A DNA stretch of 64,000 nucleotides from Amorphophallus konjac (GCA_022559845.1 CM040128.1:180898691-180962690); one strand, 5' to 3'; positions 22,827-35,903 are shown, counted from the stretch's first letter. The notes: a model not told the origin generated them from the letters alone. Translations and numbers: made by a program.

Positions 22827-23465
22827 TTCTGGATGAAGGACTTAGGCACATATAACAGATGAATGTATTAGCCAAATTAAACACATGCTAGAGGTAAGCA
22901 ATCCTATGCATTCATCTAATCGTAGATCAGAAAAGAGATGCAATCACACAGAAGACAATTTAGTTTTTAGGTGGTTCGATCTCGAGCTTGAGATCTACAT
23001 CCACCCCTTACCCAACTGAGTAATGGTTCCCTGCAACACAGCTTGAAACTGCTGATCCACAGGTTTTGGGATAAAATCCCTACAACCCGCTGAGCCTTAC
23101 AGCTTTCTATCCGAGCATTAAACCTCGCCTGCTGAGCTCCACAACTTGCTCCACTGATACACAGCTTACCCTGAGTTTAAAGATGAAAAACCAAGAAACA
23201 AGGAAAACAATGACAGAATTGAACAGATGTAGCTCCACTTGAGCGATCTGACTCTGGATTTGATCCAGGAGTCAGGACAGACAAGAAACTCTCAATTTGA
23301 CTTCTCTCACAGCCCTTCTACGACACTCTATTTTTCTCTCTCAGTAATAATCTCTTTCACTCTTCAGATTCTTCTCCCTCTCTTGCTCTTTTTCTCTTCT
23401 TCTTCTAATCTGCTCTAATCTCTTTTCTTCTCGTTGTCTATGTCTTGAATTCGAGCGCTGGGCAG

Positions 23466-23478
23466 CCTTTTTATAGGG
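23466..23478 (-). promoter_or_regulatory. LTR promoter TATA box (3' LTR of B)
   Basis: The minus strand reads ACCCTATAAAAAGGC. The same box is in the 5' LTR near 43458-43470, upstream of all the structured motifs, which would put those in the transcript. Confidence 0.7.
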
Positions 23479-24023
23479 TACAAGACCAGTGGTCTCACGA
23501 GCTCCTGATTTTGGCGCTATTTTGATATTCCACGTGTCAGATCTGGTTGTTGGAATGAAACCACGTGGCTGAGTGTTCTTGGAGAGCAAGCCTCCTTGAA
23601 TCACGTGTTTCATTAACTTGAAACTTGGATCATGTGCCCACATGAGTCTCTGCTACTCTCAGTCCACTTAATATGTTGCTGAATCCTGTTAATAAAGAGA
23701 AAGATATTTCTTCAGACACTTGTTTCATTAAAATGAGTACTTAGACAATATTTAGAGAAATCAGATGCTCAGACCAAAGAATTGTGTGATTATTCAAATA
23801 CTTTAAGTATGGACTTGATGCACAGACTTGGTGACCTGAATCTACATGTGCATTGACCTTGGTTTCTACATGTGCATAGACCTAGATGCTTCATGTGCAC
23901 TGACCCTAGATATACACAGACCTATATATATGCTCAGACTCTAAATGATGCATGTACACGGACCCTAGATTTGCACAGACCAATATGTGCTAATACTCTA
24001 AATGCTACATGTGCACGGACCCT

Positions 24024-24190
24024 AGATATGCACAGGCCTATATGTGCTCAGACTCTAAGACTCCACATGTGTACAGACCTATAAGTGCTCAGACTCTAAG
24101 ACTCTACATGTGCACGGACCTATAAGTGCTCAGACTCTAAGACTCTACATGTGCACAGACCTATATGTGCTAGGACTCTAAGACTCTATA
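24024..24190. repeat. 41-bp tandem repeat in B LTR
   Basis: Units start at 24065, 24106 and 24147 with partial units either side, exactly 41 bp apart. Each contains TGTGCACRGACCTAT and CTCAGACTCTAAGACTCT. The 5' LTR has the same array at 44035-44199 (units at 44076, 44117, 44158). Confidence 0.93.
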
Positions 24191-24717
24191 TGTGCACAGA
24201 CTTCTGACTATGCATGTGCACAGACCTCAGACTAAGCTTGTGCACAGACCTCATAGAACAAGAAGTGAAATGTGCATCGACTTTGTAGAAGAAGACGTGA
24301 AGTGTGCACAGACCTCATAAGGCTATTTGAAGAAAGTGCTTCGACTATTTTAATGTGTGTATTGGCATGCTAGCATCGACTTTCATATGACGTGTATTGA
24401 CCTTGCTGAGTGCAAACGCAAATGTGCATCGACCTTCTAGACTCAGCGAAATATGAGCATCGACCTTCTTGGTTTGTAACCCATACATGCACCGACCTTC
24501 TAGACCAAATGCCATATGTGCGTTGACCTTAGAGTTTAATAAAGTGGAAGGTACATCGACCATATAACTTGTAGATATGCACATGCACTGACCTTATAGA
24601 CATATGTTGACATGTGCACCGACCTGCCTATCTTAATGCATGAAAGCACAAACTGTTGCCAGCATCAAAACACCCATCAACAAAAACACATCATCAAATC
24701 CAGAAGGAGACACAACA

Positions 24718-25607
24718 TTCTCCCCCTTTTGATGATGGCAACCCTTCTAAACATTGATGGCAACATATGCTGATAGACTTCCCTAAAGCAGACAGATGGA
24801 CACTTAGACATAAAAAATCTTCTCCCCCATGCTCTATTCAATTCTCTCCCCCTTTTACTAATTGCCAAACCATCAAGGCATCAAATCTCTCCCTCTATGC
24901 CATCATCAAAATAACACAGAGATCAATTGAATTTATTTGGAAAGGAACAAAGATGACTAAATCAAAGAAAGAGAAGCACAGGAAAGATGATCTGACTGAC
25001 AAACTGATTTATCTTTCTTTAAACAAGCATACATAGCTCAGAGTCTTTTAGTATAAGATTTCAGATAATGCATCCTTGATTAAAATTTGGTTTAAGGGTG
25101 ATAAAAGTTAGAGTTTAGCAACTGTACTTCTTTTAAGAGGTTCATATTAGCTGTTAATAGCAATAAATCAAACATACATTCATCATGTCAGACAAAAAAT
25201 CTAACTGCATCTTACTCATCTAAAATTCATTGAACTTCTTGGGAGTAACTAGACCATGTATTGAGGTTAAACAAATTTTACACAACTTTGATATTTTACC
25301 TTAGGATTGCAGCTGGATTTCTCTTTTGTTTACCATCGATTGAATAGTCATGTATAATCCATTTTTTTAACGTAAGGTACACAATGTTTAGACGCCAGTA
25401 CCCCTAGTTACTCAGTAGGATTTACCATTCTGTTTCATTAAGGTTTTTCAGGTATAGTTTACACCTTTTTACGTAAGGGTACACGTTGTTTAGATGCCAG
25501 TACCCCTAGTTACTCAGTGAAGCTTACCTTTCAGTTTTAATTTTGAACAGAGGTAACAAAAGCACTTCATGACATGGGTTCACCCTATTTCATTGATAGA
25601 GAACCTA
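24718..25607 (-). other. 3' non-coding region of B with polypurine tract
   Basis: The sense-strand purine run (CATCAAAAGGGGGAGAA, complement of 24718-24734) abuts the LTR. Two more CTCCCCC tracts follow within 130 bp. A roughly 100-bp diverged direct repeat lies at 25370-25530, each copy with ACGTAAGGTACAC-like sequence and CCAGTACCCCTAGTTACTC. No coding frame. The region is cut by G at 25613 and resumes at 35904. Confidence 0.75.
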
Positions 25608-25612
25608 GTTTC

Positions 25613-28194
25613 TGTTGTGGGAGATTGTTGCATCTCCTAGTTGATGTTTGGTATTTGGTTTTAATGATAACAAATTGATTGTGCTTGTGGCGATGTGCAT
25701 CATTAAGCATGCATGTGTGTGTTTCATTGAGCAACATGTATGCATCTTGGTTGATGAGTTAACAGATGACTTCAAGATTCTTACTTGGAAGTCATATAAC
25801 TGATTGTTGTTTAAAGAACTCACGCTATGTTTATCTTGGCTTGCAGGATCAAAATTAGCTTGGAACTCAAAGGAGTCCATCAATGAAGTTCTTCTTCCCA
25901 AAGGGAGTAACTCTCTCATTGCTTTGCATTGACTCTTTCTATGTTTCATGCATTTCACCAAAGGGTTTTTCAAAGTCTTGATTGAGTATTTTCATGCTTC
26001 TTCCACATGAAATTTTTAGGCTTGACATGTGCTCAATCTATTTTCTTGAAACTTGATGGAATGGGTGTTGTGTGTTTGAAGCATGTTAATCCCTTGGCTA
26101 TGAAAAGGAAGATTGAAAGGTGTTACTTTAAAGTAAAGAAAGAACCATCCTCAAGAATTGTGATGATCTTGTTTTTGTTTCCTATACAAATTGGATATGT
26201 GTGTGTTGATCTATTGCTCTTACATGTGCTTTGAACTCGTGAAAATTTCATCTTATAATGCAAAGCTACCTGTTGATTCGAACCTTGTTTGGGTATGAGG
26301 AGATTGTGAAAAGAAAATGGGTTTTATGGAATCAAGTTTCATGGGTCTTTTGTATTGTTCATGAATGCATCCCATGCATATTTCTCAAAAAGTGTTGAAT
26401 GTCATGAGAGTGAATCTTGGTTAAGCCTTTCACATAAAACTCTTTATGCTAGCCTTTACTCATTCGTATGTTCATGTATATTCATATTGTGGTCTGTGTA
26501 GCCTAAAATGAAAATGGAAGGGCCTTTGTGAATCTTGGTAGGATATGGTTGATATGTGTTTTCACATTGCATAGATACCAAGGAGTATATGGTGTTTGAT
26601 CTCTAAGCTTAGAACACTTGTGTTTCAAAGTGCTCACATGCATCTAGTTTATGGGCTTCCATATATGTACTTCATGCATTTATCATATGGATTATTGAGC
26701 TAAAGTTCTAATCCTTGTTTCTATGATTTTGTACGTCAAAACACTCAGCTAATATTCCCCAAGATCAAAGGAGTTTGAAGCCTAAGACTTTGAATGGGCT
26801 GCTAAAGGGACATGTGACTAAAATCCTGAAATCTAGGAATTTCCCAGATTTCAGTCGACCGCCCCTGGGGGCTCGGTCGACCGAAATCCTCAGAGAGGGG
26901 AATTTCAGTCCTGTAAAATTTTGGTCGACCGTCCAACCCGTGTAGGTCGATCGGCAGTGGTGAAAACCAAAAAATGTGGTTCCGAAACTCATCTAAACCA
27001 AGTCAACTTGTGCCTAACTCTTATCCCTTTGCCCTTGGGTTGGTGGGAGACCTATTGGGGGTCCTTTTGGAGGATTCTAGATGGGTTATACTTGTCTTTT
27101 GATGTCTCCTATATGTATACATATGAGAGCTACGAATTTCAAGATCTAGCACCCTAATATGTTCATTGTTTCTATCTTGTAGGTGAAGCAAAGGAGAAAG
27201 GAAGGAGAAGATATTGTGGAGGAGATTTGATCTACATCTAGGAGGATTTGGAGATCGTGCATGAAGAGAAAGTGAAGCGGATTGAAGAGAGGAACGCATT
27301 GACGTTCAAATTGACCTCATCCGACTTCCATCGAACCATTGCTTGAAAGAACATCATCAACCGGGTTTTGGAAACCAAAGGGGGATCTTTTCTACATCCA
27401 TTCTATGTTGTTCTTGATGTGTTTCATGATCTATGTTTAGGGTTGAGAATGTTTGAATATCTGTGTTAATTTTCTAAACTAGAAATATTGTGTGTGTGAC
27501 CGTTTGTATACGGTCGTGTGTATCCGGTGTTGTGTTTGTTGCAACATGTGTGTGTGTTTATGATCCGGTCGTCGGATCGTGTTGAAGACTCCGTCTCCAT
27601 GTGTGTTTGGGGTTGTACACCGTGTTTGTAGGGTTTACTCTGCGTGTGTGTGTTGGGGCATGTCCCCATGTTTGTGTGCAGGCGTCATCCTGCATGTTGT
27701 TGGAGCATTGCCTCCGTGTTGGGGATTTATCCCCGTGTGTGTTGGAGCCTTGCTCCGTGTTATGGAGTCTTCCCCATGATGGTTTATCCAGCGAGTGGAT
27801 CCTTACTGCTTTGGTAAGGGGTGGACGTGGGGAGCCCGTCGTGGTCCCGAACCACCTTAAAAATCCTCGTGTCTTGTGGTGTGCATTGTGGTTTGCTTTA
27901 TTTTGATCAATTGTTAATTCAATACACGTGTGATCAGTGAGTATGAGCGAATTTCAATTGCACAAGCAAATCTCAATTGCCTAGATTACATTGTGTAACG
28001 TGCTTAATTGCTTAAACTTGTGCATGATTGATTGAGCTCGACGAGATTGAGAGAGCTTAAATCACTTTGTTAGTTTAATCCTTTCAATCTCGTCAAAGTT
28101 GTTATTTCCGCTTAGTTAGTTTTTAAATTTACCATTTTGAGTGGGGGACAATTCAATCCCCCCTTCGTGTCCGCTCGCCTACCCGGGACCAACA
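25613..28194 (+). mobile_element. 5' LTR of element G
   Basis: TGTTGTGGGAG to GGGACCAACA, followed by the primer site. It contains two GTCGAC pairs (26854/26876 and 26924/26946), a GT-rich section (27481-27780), the CCTTAC/GTAAGG and GGTGGACG/CGAACCACC hairpins (27801-27870) and a C-run before the end. The first 140 bp differ from the 3' LTR at about ten positions, so the insertion is old. Confidence 0.93.
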
Positions 28195-28196
28195 AT

Positions 28197-28209
28197 TGGT
28201 ATCAGAGCC
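28197..28209 (+). other. Primer binding site of element G
   Basis: TGGTATCAGAGCC, two bases after the LTR end, complementary to initiator-Met tRNA. Confidence 0.93.
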
Positions 28210-28274
28210 ATGACTCTATCTTCTTTGGTCTAACGACTTTTAGAGTGATCCCTCGGCGAGTTTTATTGAACATC

Positions 28275-30450
28275 ATGTCAATATGTTGCTTGTTTTCTCT
28301 TCCTCCTCATTTTGATGGTCACAACTACATTTCTTCGAGAAATAACTTGTGTGCTTATCTTGGAGTTTATGAACCTGAAATGTGGAAAGTGATATGTAAT
28401 GGTCCATATAAACTCCCTGCAAATGAAATCAAGTGGAATGAAAAACACTTGAAGAAAAATGCTATAAATGTTACTGTATTAAATATTTTGAAAAATAGCA
28501 TGGAATTTGATGTGATTTCATGATTTCTAATGTGCAGATCAGCAAGGGAGCTTTGGGATGAGCTGGCATGCAAGTATGAAGAAGATGCAAAGGATACATG
28601 TATGATGGCTCATGGTGAGGAAAGCTCGAGTCAGGTAAATTCTGACTCCGAAAAACTTTCAATTGAAGATTGGCAATTAGCATATGCCAATTTGCATGAC
28701 AGATGATGCAAAAAATACAAATCTGAAATCAAGAGATTGAAAAAGAAAAATGATGAGAATGTGCATGCTAATACTTCATGTGAAAATTGTAAAACTTTGG
28801 AGTCAAAAAATGAACCTCTAGAAGATCAAAATGAATCTCTTGAATCCAAAGTCGAATTGCTTTCAGATGAGAACTCTTTTTTGAATGAAGATGTTGAAAT
28901 GGCTAGAAAATATAACACATCTCTTCAAATTGAAAATGAATGTGATGAGTTACGTGAGCAAAATAAATTCTTCATTTCTAAAATCTCCATGCTTGAGAAA
29001 AATGAAGAATACCTTAAGAACAAGTTAGCTTCTTTGTCTGATGATGATAAAATGTTTGAGAAATTACTTGATTCTGAGATTGATAGCAAGAGCATCATGA
29101 CTGAAAATGAAGATCTTAAAAAGAAAAATGGTGCCATGCTAATCGAGAATTCTTTGCTTGAAGGTAGATTGAAAAAATTTAAACAACTTGAAAAAGAAGT
29201 CTCATTGTTGAAATCTAAGAATGAACAGCTGCTTGCTAAGATCTCAAAGTTTGCTAAAACTGAGATAGTTCTTGAAAAAGTGACTGAAAAACTGCATGCT
29301 ATAAATGATGAAAATAAAGAAATCATACAAGAAAATGAGAAACTCACAACAAAGAACTGTTTGTACAGTGATAAAATCCTTGCATGTGAAGAGGAAATCA
29401 CGAATGCTGAATTGTATATTTCTGGTCTGGAAGAAGAGGTGAAAAGGTTAAAAGATGATTTATCTAGATTTGTTAAAGGGAAAAAAAATTTCGATAAGAT
29501 GTTGGGTGTTAAGGTGAATTTTTAAAAGGAAGGTCTTGGATACACCCCGTTCAACAAAAAGTCTTTTGAACATAAAATGACAACCTCTTTTGTTCATGTA
29601 TCGTATATTCCCAGCACCTCCAAAGCACCTCCTTCCACTTCTCAAATGAAAATTTCTGAAAATGACTTTGAGAAAACGAAAATTTTTAACACAAAGCCCA
29701 CAATGCAACAACGGTTTCAAAAAATTCAAGATAGGCAGAAAATGAATTCAAATGTTGAATGCTTTTATTGCGGCATGCATGGCCATGAAATGAATGACTG
29801 TATTGTCATGAAATGGATGATGAAAAAACATGCAAAAATAAATCTACTTTCAAAAGAAAGAGAAATATTTCTTGCCTCTATTGTCATAAACTAGGCCATG
29901 ATGGAAAATTACTTTGTGAAACAAAATGATGATTTTCGAGTCATGAATGCTAAGTTTGTTGTTCAAAGAAAATTCAGAAATGAACACACTTCCAATGCTC
30001 AAAGTTTTTCATCCTATAAGAGAAACTTGTTCACAAACACTCATGTAAATAATGGAAAGTCATTCCGTAGACCCACATCTCCTTGTTACTTTCATTGTGG
30101 GAAGTACAGACATCTTATGAAAGAGTGTTGGTTTTTAAAAATAGAAAATTTTCATGCTTCTAAAATGAATGCTAGGTTTAATGTTGCTAAATCTAAACCT
30201 TATGAAAATGGAAGATGGAATTGATTTGAAAATTCCTTTGCTCCTAAAAGGAAGTCTTTTGGTAAAACTGTTTCTCCGCAATACCTTTATTGTGGAAACC
30301 ATTGACATATTATTGAGGATTGCAGGATCATGAAGAATGATAATATGATGGCTATGTGAATGTCAAAGAAAGATTTTGAGAGAAATGCTTCTAATCTCTA
30401 GGGACCCAAAAAGGCTTGGGTGCCAAAATCTGTCAACTGAGTTAGTTTTG
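28275..30450 (+). pseudogene. gag: gag relic of element G
   Basis: It starts MSICCLFSLPPHFDGHN at 28275, about 70 bp after the primer site. The Maximus-type N-terminal domain follows (CAYLGVYEPEMWKV, then NGPYKLPANE) up to a stop at 28521. After frameshifts the frame resumes with ARELWDELACKYEED and a long coiled coil (28737-29525, 262 codons, very rich in Glu, Lys, Asn and Leu). Zinc knuckles follow: CFYCGMHGHEMNDC intact at about 29760, one with altered Cys spacing (CYFHCGKYRHLMKEC, about 30085) and one broken by a stop (about 30285). It closes with KAWVPK near 30415. It is the capsid/nucleocapsid precursor, inactive. The coiled coil alone could be mistaken for a myosin-like gene. Confidence 0.9.
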
Positions 30451-30621
30451 ATGGAGGTGTGCCTTGAAGTAAATAAAGAATGAAATGGGTTCCAATAAAA
30501 AGGAACAAGGCACACTCGAATGGTAAAACTCCAACTTTGCTTCCTCTTTGTCAAAATTGATATTCTTGATGTTTTCCTTCTGCTACTTTGTACGAGCCAT
30601 TCATGCTCTCATTGAATGAAT

Positions 30622-30730
30622 ATTTGATATATCAAATGTTGTTATGTGAAATGACAGATTAAATCTGTCAGCAAGCTAACATCATGCGTGAAGTGATCCT
30701 TGGATCGAAGCTCTCCGTCTTGTACCAAAA
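30622..30730 (+). ncRNA. Candidate structured RNA, copy 3 (element G)
   Basis: TTTGATATATCAAAT opens and CTTGTACCAAA closes. The first arm holds a perfect 9-bp-class hairpin (TGACAGATT/AATCTGTCA). After CATGCGTGA a GATCC-TT-GGATC hairpin follows. It lies directly 3' of gag. Confidence 0.6.
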
Positions 30731-31054
30731 TTCAGAAACTGAATTGTCTAGCTAACGAGGAAACATGCTTTTTTGAAGGTAATCAATTTGCCTTGAAATT
30801 CTGAAATACCATGTGCGTTCAAATTGATTCTAAAATTCCTTCTTGCTTCAAGAAGGTAAAATTTCTGAAATGTAAAATTATTCATTTGACAGATATTGAT
30901 TCTGAAAACTTGATCTGTTATTCTTGTATTCTGCTATGATGAACATGTCTCATTGGTTGAATGAATTTGAAAATTTTGAGGAATAAGTATGATGTCTTTG
31001 CTTATTGAATACTTTTCAATCTGAAATGTATGAACATCTGAGCTTAATTGAGTA

Positions 31055-31161
31055 TCTGGTATATTAAATTGTGTGTAGTGGAAGGGTGGATTACATCCAC
31101 CTAGAAGCTCTCACTATGTGTGAGTTGGGTTTTCAGACCTTCACCTCCACCTCGTACCAGA
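31055..31161 (+). ncRNA. Candidate structured RNA, copy 4 (element G)
   Basis: TCTGGTAT pairs with GTACCAGA at the ends. The first arm has GTGGAA, a hairpin GGTGGAT-TAC-ATCCACC, then AGAAG. TGTGTGAG precedes a second arm and CACCTCCACC closes. Same arrangement as copy 3 with almost entirely different stem sequence. Confidence 0.6.
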
Positions 31162-33303
31162 AGTTGAAAAATCTGTTGGACTTGTGGCGATACTCTAAGC
31201 TTTTGAAATGTTACTGAAAATCCATTTTTGATCGTTTCTGAAAATAATTGGTAAAATACTTAGGTTGCATTGCTTAATTTTGATTATTTGTGCACCCTTG
31301 TTCAAAGAGGGCGAGTCTTGAAAAATGATTGTTATTCATCATTTGAATGTCTATGCCTCCATGTGTAATCTATCATGATGTTCTAAAATAAAAATAAAAA
31401 AATAAGTTTTGCATCCTGTATTGCATTCTCATGTTTTTATAAGTTACATGCATTAGAAAATTCCTAAGGTGCATTTAGATCATTCACATGAAAAATTGAA
31501 AACTTGCATCTTGCACCCATGTTAAATTTTACAATGCATTTAGAACTTTTAAATAAAAATCTGACATTCTGCATCACATTGCATATTTGCATATCAGATC
31601 TTCATATCATTCACATAGTGCATTTGCATTGCATATTGCATATACTCCTATTATGTGCTTGCATGTTATTATATGCTAATCACCCCCTTCCTTGAAATTT
31701 CTAAGACCTCATATTTCTTGCTAAATAATGTTACAAATTGAGTCATCACTAGAGTGCTACATGTCATACACTCAGGGGGAGTAATCTTCTAATAAGTGCA
31801 TCTAGATAGGGGGAGCTGCACTGTTATGTGTTCATAAAATTTTTGGTATACATGCTTAATCAAATTCACACACTTCATGCACAAAATGTGAAAATGAGTG
31901 TTAGAGATAAGGATGTAGAAATTTCCTTCAACACTCTAGAGATATTAAACTTGCTGCATGAATGATAAAGAAGCAGTTGAGGAAAAAGCTGCCTGCCTAT
32001 TTTTGTAGAAAGAATTTGAAAAGAATGGTAGATCAATGTTTAGTCTCATTAAGTAAATTGGGCACATGTCACCTGAGACGTGATGTGATTCACTTCAGAA
32101 AGATGTTGGATTATAGTATCTCTGCTCAAAATGAGATGAAACGGTTCAATATTCTAAGTAACCGGGGAGTCTAGCATGAGCTCCATGTGTCTCCTCGCGT
32201 AAAAAGGAATCATTTGAACTTGATCACTCTTGAAAAATTCTATTTGTCAGTGTGAAATTGCTTGAGTTGAAAAATTATGGTGAAAAAGTAGTTGTGGCAG
32301 AGTGTATCCTCCAATACGCTGTTCTCTTAAAATGAAGTGCAGCATGCATAATCTCTCATTGTGTTGATATGAAAATCTGAATATCTATATGGTAACGATC
32401 TATTTCCATGTTATTCACCTACACATATGAAAATTTGATTTAATATGTATTCAGAAAATTGATTGATTGCATTATCTATTGCATAACTCCTCTATGTGAT
32501 TGCAAAATCCCCTTGGTGTTACACATGAGCATCCTAGTTGTTTTGACTCTCATGCACTTTTCTTATACCCATTCCCCTCTTAAATAAGTAAGGGGGAGCT
32601 GTGTTGCATGTATATACATATACATATCTGCTTGGCTGCATGGTGCATTTCATATCTCATCATTTATATGCATTTAGCTTCATGCATTCCTAAAGAAATT
32701 TTAAAAATCTAAAAACCAATGCTTGTGACCCTCACATAGAAATAATCAACATGATTTTTGAGCTCAACAATTGGCTTATGTCTGCATTGAGTTTTTATGC
32801 ATTTCAAAAGAAATTTTAAAAATCTACAAATTTGAAAATCAAAGAAACTGATTTAATATGACATCTTTCCGTTGCTTTGCTCTTGCATCTTGTGAAAATC
32901 TGAAATGGGCTTTAGACTTTGGATGCTATCATGTTGAACACTTCATGTTGCATAAATCTTCCACCAATGGCTCATATCTATGAGGCTGACTCTCATGCAC
33001 TGAAATTTCATATCCTTGAGGTCAACAATTACCAACAATTGGTATCCAACTTGGTACCATCTCTTCCGGCCTAATATGTTCATATCATGTCCAATAGCCC
33101 CCTTGCCTTTTTGTAGATGACAAAAAGGGGGAGAAGAATGTTGGTTGTGTGCTCAATGCCTTCTGCTCAATAAAGAGAGAGTAGTTTTAAGGGAGAATGT
33201 GATTGAATGTGATTAAATGTCTTATTAACCATTCTCATAACATTCATTGAAATGCTTCTCTGCTATCTTTAGGAACTCTCGCACACATTGTTTTGTCATC
33301 ATC

Positions 33304-33317
33304 AAAAAGGGGGAGAT
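33304..33317 (+). other. Polypurine tract of element G
   Basis: AAAAAGGGGGAGATT immediately precedes the 3' LTR and would prime plus-strand synthesis. Confidence 0.9.
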
Positions 33318-35898
33318 TGTTGTGGGAGATTATTGCATCTCCTAGTTGATGTTGGGTGTTTAGTTTTAATGATAACAAAATGATTGTGCTTGTGGCGATG
33401 TGCATCATTGATCATGCCTGTGTGTGTTTCATTGAGCAATATGTATTCATCTTGGTTGATGAGTTAACAGATGACTTCAAGATTCTCACTTGGAAGTCAT
33501 ATAAATGATTGTTGTTTAAAGAACTCATGCTATGTTTATCTTGGCTTACAGGATCAAAATCAACATGGAACTCAAAGGAGTCCATCAATGAAGTTCTTCT
33601 TCCCAAAGGGAGTAACTCTCTCATTGCTTTGCGTTGACGCTTTCCATGTTTCATGCATTTCACCAAAGGGTTTTTCAAAGTCTTGATCGAGTATTTTCAT
33701 GCTTCTTCCACATGAGGTTTTTTGGCTTTACATGTGCTCAATCTATTTTCTTGAAACTTGGTGGAATGGGTGTTGTGTGTTTGAAGCATGTTAATCCCTT
33801 GGCTATGAAAAGGAAGATTGAAAGGTGTTACTTTAAAGTAAAGAAAGAACCATCCTCAAGAATGGTGATGATCTTGTTTTTATTGCCTATACAAATTGGA
33901 TATGTGTGTGTTGATCTATTGCTCTTACATGTGCTTTGAACTCGTGAAAATTTGGTCTTATAATGCAAAGCTACATGTTGATTCGAACCTTGTTTTGGTA
34001 AGAGGAGATTCTGGAAAGAAACTAGGTTTTATGGAATCAAGTTTCATGGGTCTTTTGTATTGTTCATGAATGCATCCCTTGCATATTTCTCAAGAAGTGT
34101 TGAATGTCATGATAGTGAATCTTGGTTAAACCTTTCACATAAAACTCTTTATGCTAGCCTTTACTCATTCATATGTTCATGTATATTCTTATTGTGGTCT
34201 GTGTAGCCTAAAATGAAAATGGAAGGGCCTTTGTGAATCTTGGTAGGATATGGTTGATATGTGTTTTCACATTGCATAGATACCAAGGAATATGTGGTGT
34301 TTGATCTCTAAGCTTAGAACACTTGTGTTTCAAAGTACTCACATGCATCTAGTTTATGGGCTTCCATATATGTAATTCATGCATTTATCATATGGATTAT
34401 TGAGCTAAACTTATAATCCTTGTTTCTATGATTTTGTAGGTCAAAACACTCAGCTAATATTCCCCAAGATCAAAGGAGTTTAAAGCCTCAGACTTTGAAT
34501 GGGCTGCTAAAGGGACATGTGACTGAAACCCTAAAATCTGGGAATTTCCAAGATTTCGGTCGACCGCCCCTGGGGGCTCGGTTGACCAAAATCCCCAGAG
34601 AGGTGATTTTCAATCCTGTAAAATTTCGGTCGACCGCCCAACCCGTGTGGGTCGACCGGCTAGCGGCGAAAATCAAAAAATGTGGTTCTGAAACCCATCT
34701 AAACCAAGTCAACTTGTGCCTAACTCTTACCCCTTTGCCCTTGGGTTGGTGGGAGACCCATTGGGGGTCCTTTTGGAGGATTCTAGAAGGGTTATACTTA
34801 TCTTTTGATGTCTCCTATATGTATACATATGAGAGCTACGAATTTCGAGATCAAGCACCGTAATATGTTCATTATTTCTATCTTATAGGAAGCAAAGGAG
34901 AAAGGAAGGAGAAGCTATTGTGGAGGAGATTTGATCTACATCCAGGAGGATTTGGAGATCGTGCATGAAGAGAAAGTGAAGTGGATTGAAGAGAGGAACG
35001 CGTTGACGCTCAAATCGACATCATCCGACCTCCTTCGAACAATTGCTTGAAAGAACATCATCAACTGGGTTTTGGAAACCAAAGGGGGATCTTTTCTACA
35101 TCCATTCTATGTTGTTCTTGATGTGTTTCATGATCTATGTTTAGGGTTGAGCATGTTTGAATATCTGTGTTAATTTTCTAAACTAGAAATATTGTGTGTG
35201 TGACCATTTGTATACGGTCGTGTGTATCCGGTGCTGCGTTTGTTGTAGCATGTGTGTGTGTTTGTGATCCGATCGTCGGATCGTGTTGGAGACTCCGTCT
35301 CTGTGTGTGTTTGGGGTTGTACACTATGTTTGCAGGGTTTACTCTGCGTGTGTGTGTTAGGGCGTGTCCCCGTGTTTGTGTGCAGGTGTCATCATGCGTG
35401 TTGTTGGAGCGTCGCATCCGTATTGGGGATTTATCCCCGTGTGTGTTGGAGCCTTGCTCCGTGTTGGGGAGTCTTCCCCGTGCTGGTTTATCCCGCGAGT
35501 GGATCCTTATCGATTTGGTAAGGGGCGGACGTAGGGAGCCCGTCATGGTCTCGAACCACCTTAAAAATCCTCGTGTCTTATGGTGTGCATTGTGGTTTAC
35601 TTTATTGTGATCAATTGTTAATTCAATACACGTGTGATCGGTGAGTATGACCGAATTCCAATTGCACAAGCAAATCTCAATTGCCTAGATTACATTGTAT
35701 AACGTGCTTAATTGCTTAAACTTATGCATGATCGAGTGAGCTCGGCGAGATTGAGAGAGCTTAAATCACTTTGTTAGTCTAATCCTTTCAATCTCATCAA
35801 AGTTGTTATTTTCACTTAGTTAGTTTTTAAATTTACCATTTTGAGTGGGGGACAATTCAACCCCCCCTTCTTGTCCGCTCGCCTACCCGGGATCAACA
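33318..35898 (+). mobile_element. 3' LTR of element G
   Basis: Collinear with the 5' LTR, TGTTGTGGGAG to GGGATCAACA. GTCGAC pairs are at 34559/34581 and 34629/34651, with second-site changes (GTTGAC) compared with the 5' LTR but unchanged 22-bp spacing. Double hairpin at 35501-35570. Confidence 0.93.
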
Positions 35899-35903
35899 GT
35901 TTC

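Larger units (their letters stand above)
22435..24717 (-). mobile_element. 3' LTR of element B
   Basis: Sense strand starts TGTTGTGTCTCC at 24717 and ends GCTTATCA at 22435. It contains the TATA box (23466-23478), the conserved double hairpin (22960-23030), the candidate structured RNA (22731-22826), a 41-bp tandem array and many TGTGCACAGACCT words (about 23830-24620). The mate at 42425-44728 is 21 bp longer with scattered differences. Confidence 0.93.
30451..33303 (+). other. 3' non-coding interior of element G
   Basis: About 2.9 kb, AT-rich, where pol would be expected. No frame longer than about 70 codons and no RT, integrase or protease motif. It has two copies of the candidate structured RNA (30622-30730 and 31055-31161) and several GGGGGAG purine tracts (about 31770, 31808, 32590, 33125) besides the terminal one. 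Confidence 0.8.
25613..35898 (+). mobile_element. Gag-only SIRE-like element G (10,286 bp)
   Basis: It is inserted in B's 3' non-coding region with a perfect duplication gtttc (25608-25612 and 35899-35903). LTRs at 25613-28194 and 33318-35898 (2582 and 2581 bp) start TGTTGTGGGAG and end CAACA. Primer site, gag and polypurine tract are present. There is no protease, integrase or RT in the 5.1-kb interior. It is therefore non-autonomous, or a deleted relic, and would need pol in trans. Orientation is opposite to B. Confidence 0.93.

Noticed and set aside
24024..24190. Regular 41-bp repeats suggesting a CRISPR array
   Set aside because: The units are contiguous with no unique spacers, are located in a plant LTR, and are present identically in the mate LTR.
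28737..29525. A 262-codon coiled-coil frame that looks like a myosin- or kinesin-tail host gene
   Set aside because: It lies between a Maximus-type gag N-terminal domain and gag zinc knuckles inside element G. Equivalent coiled coils are in the gags of A and B.
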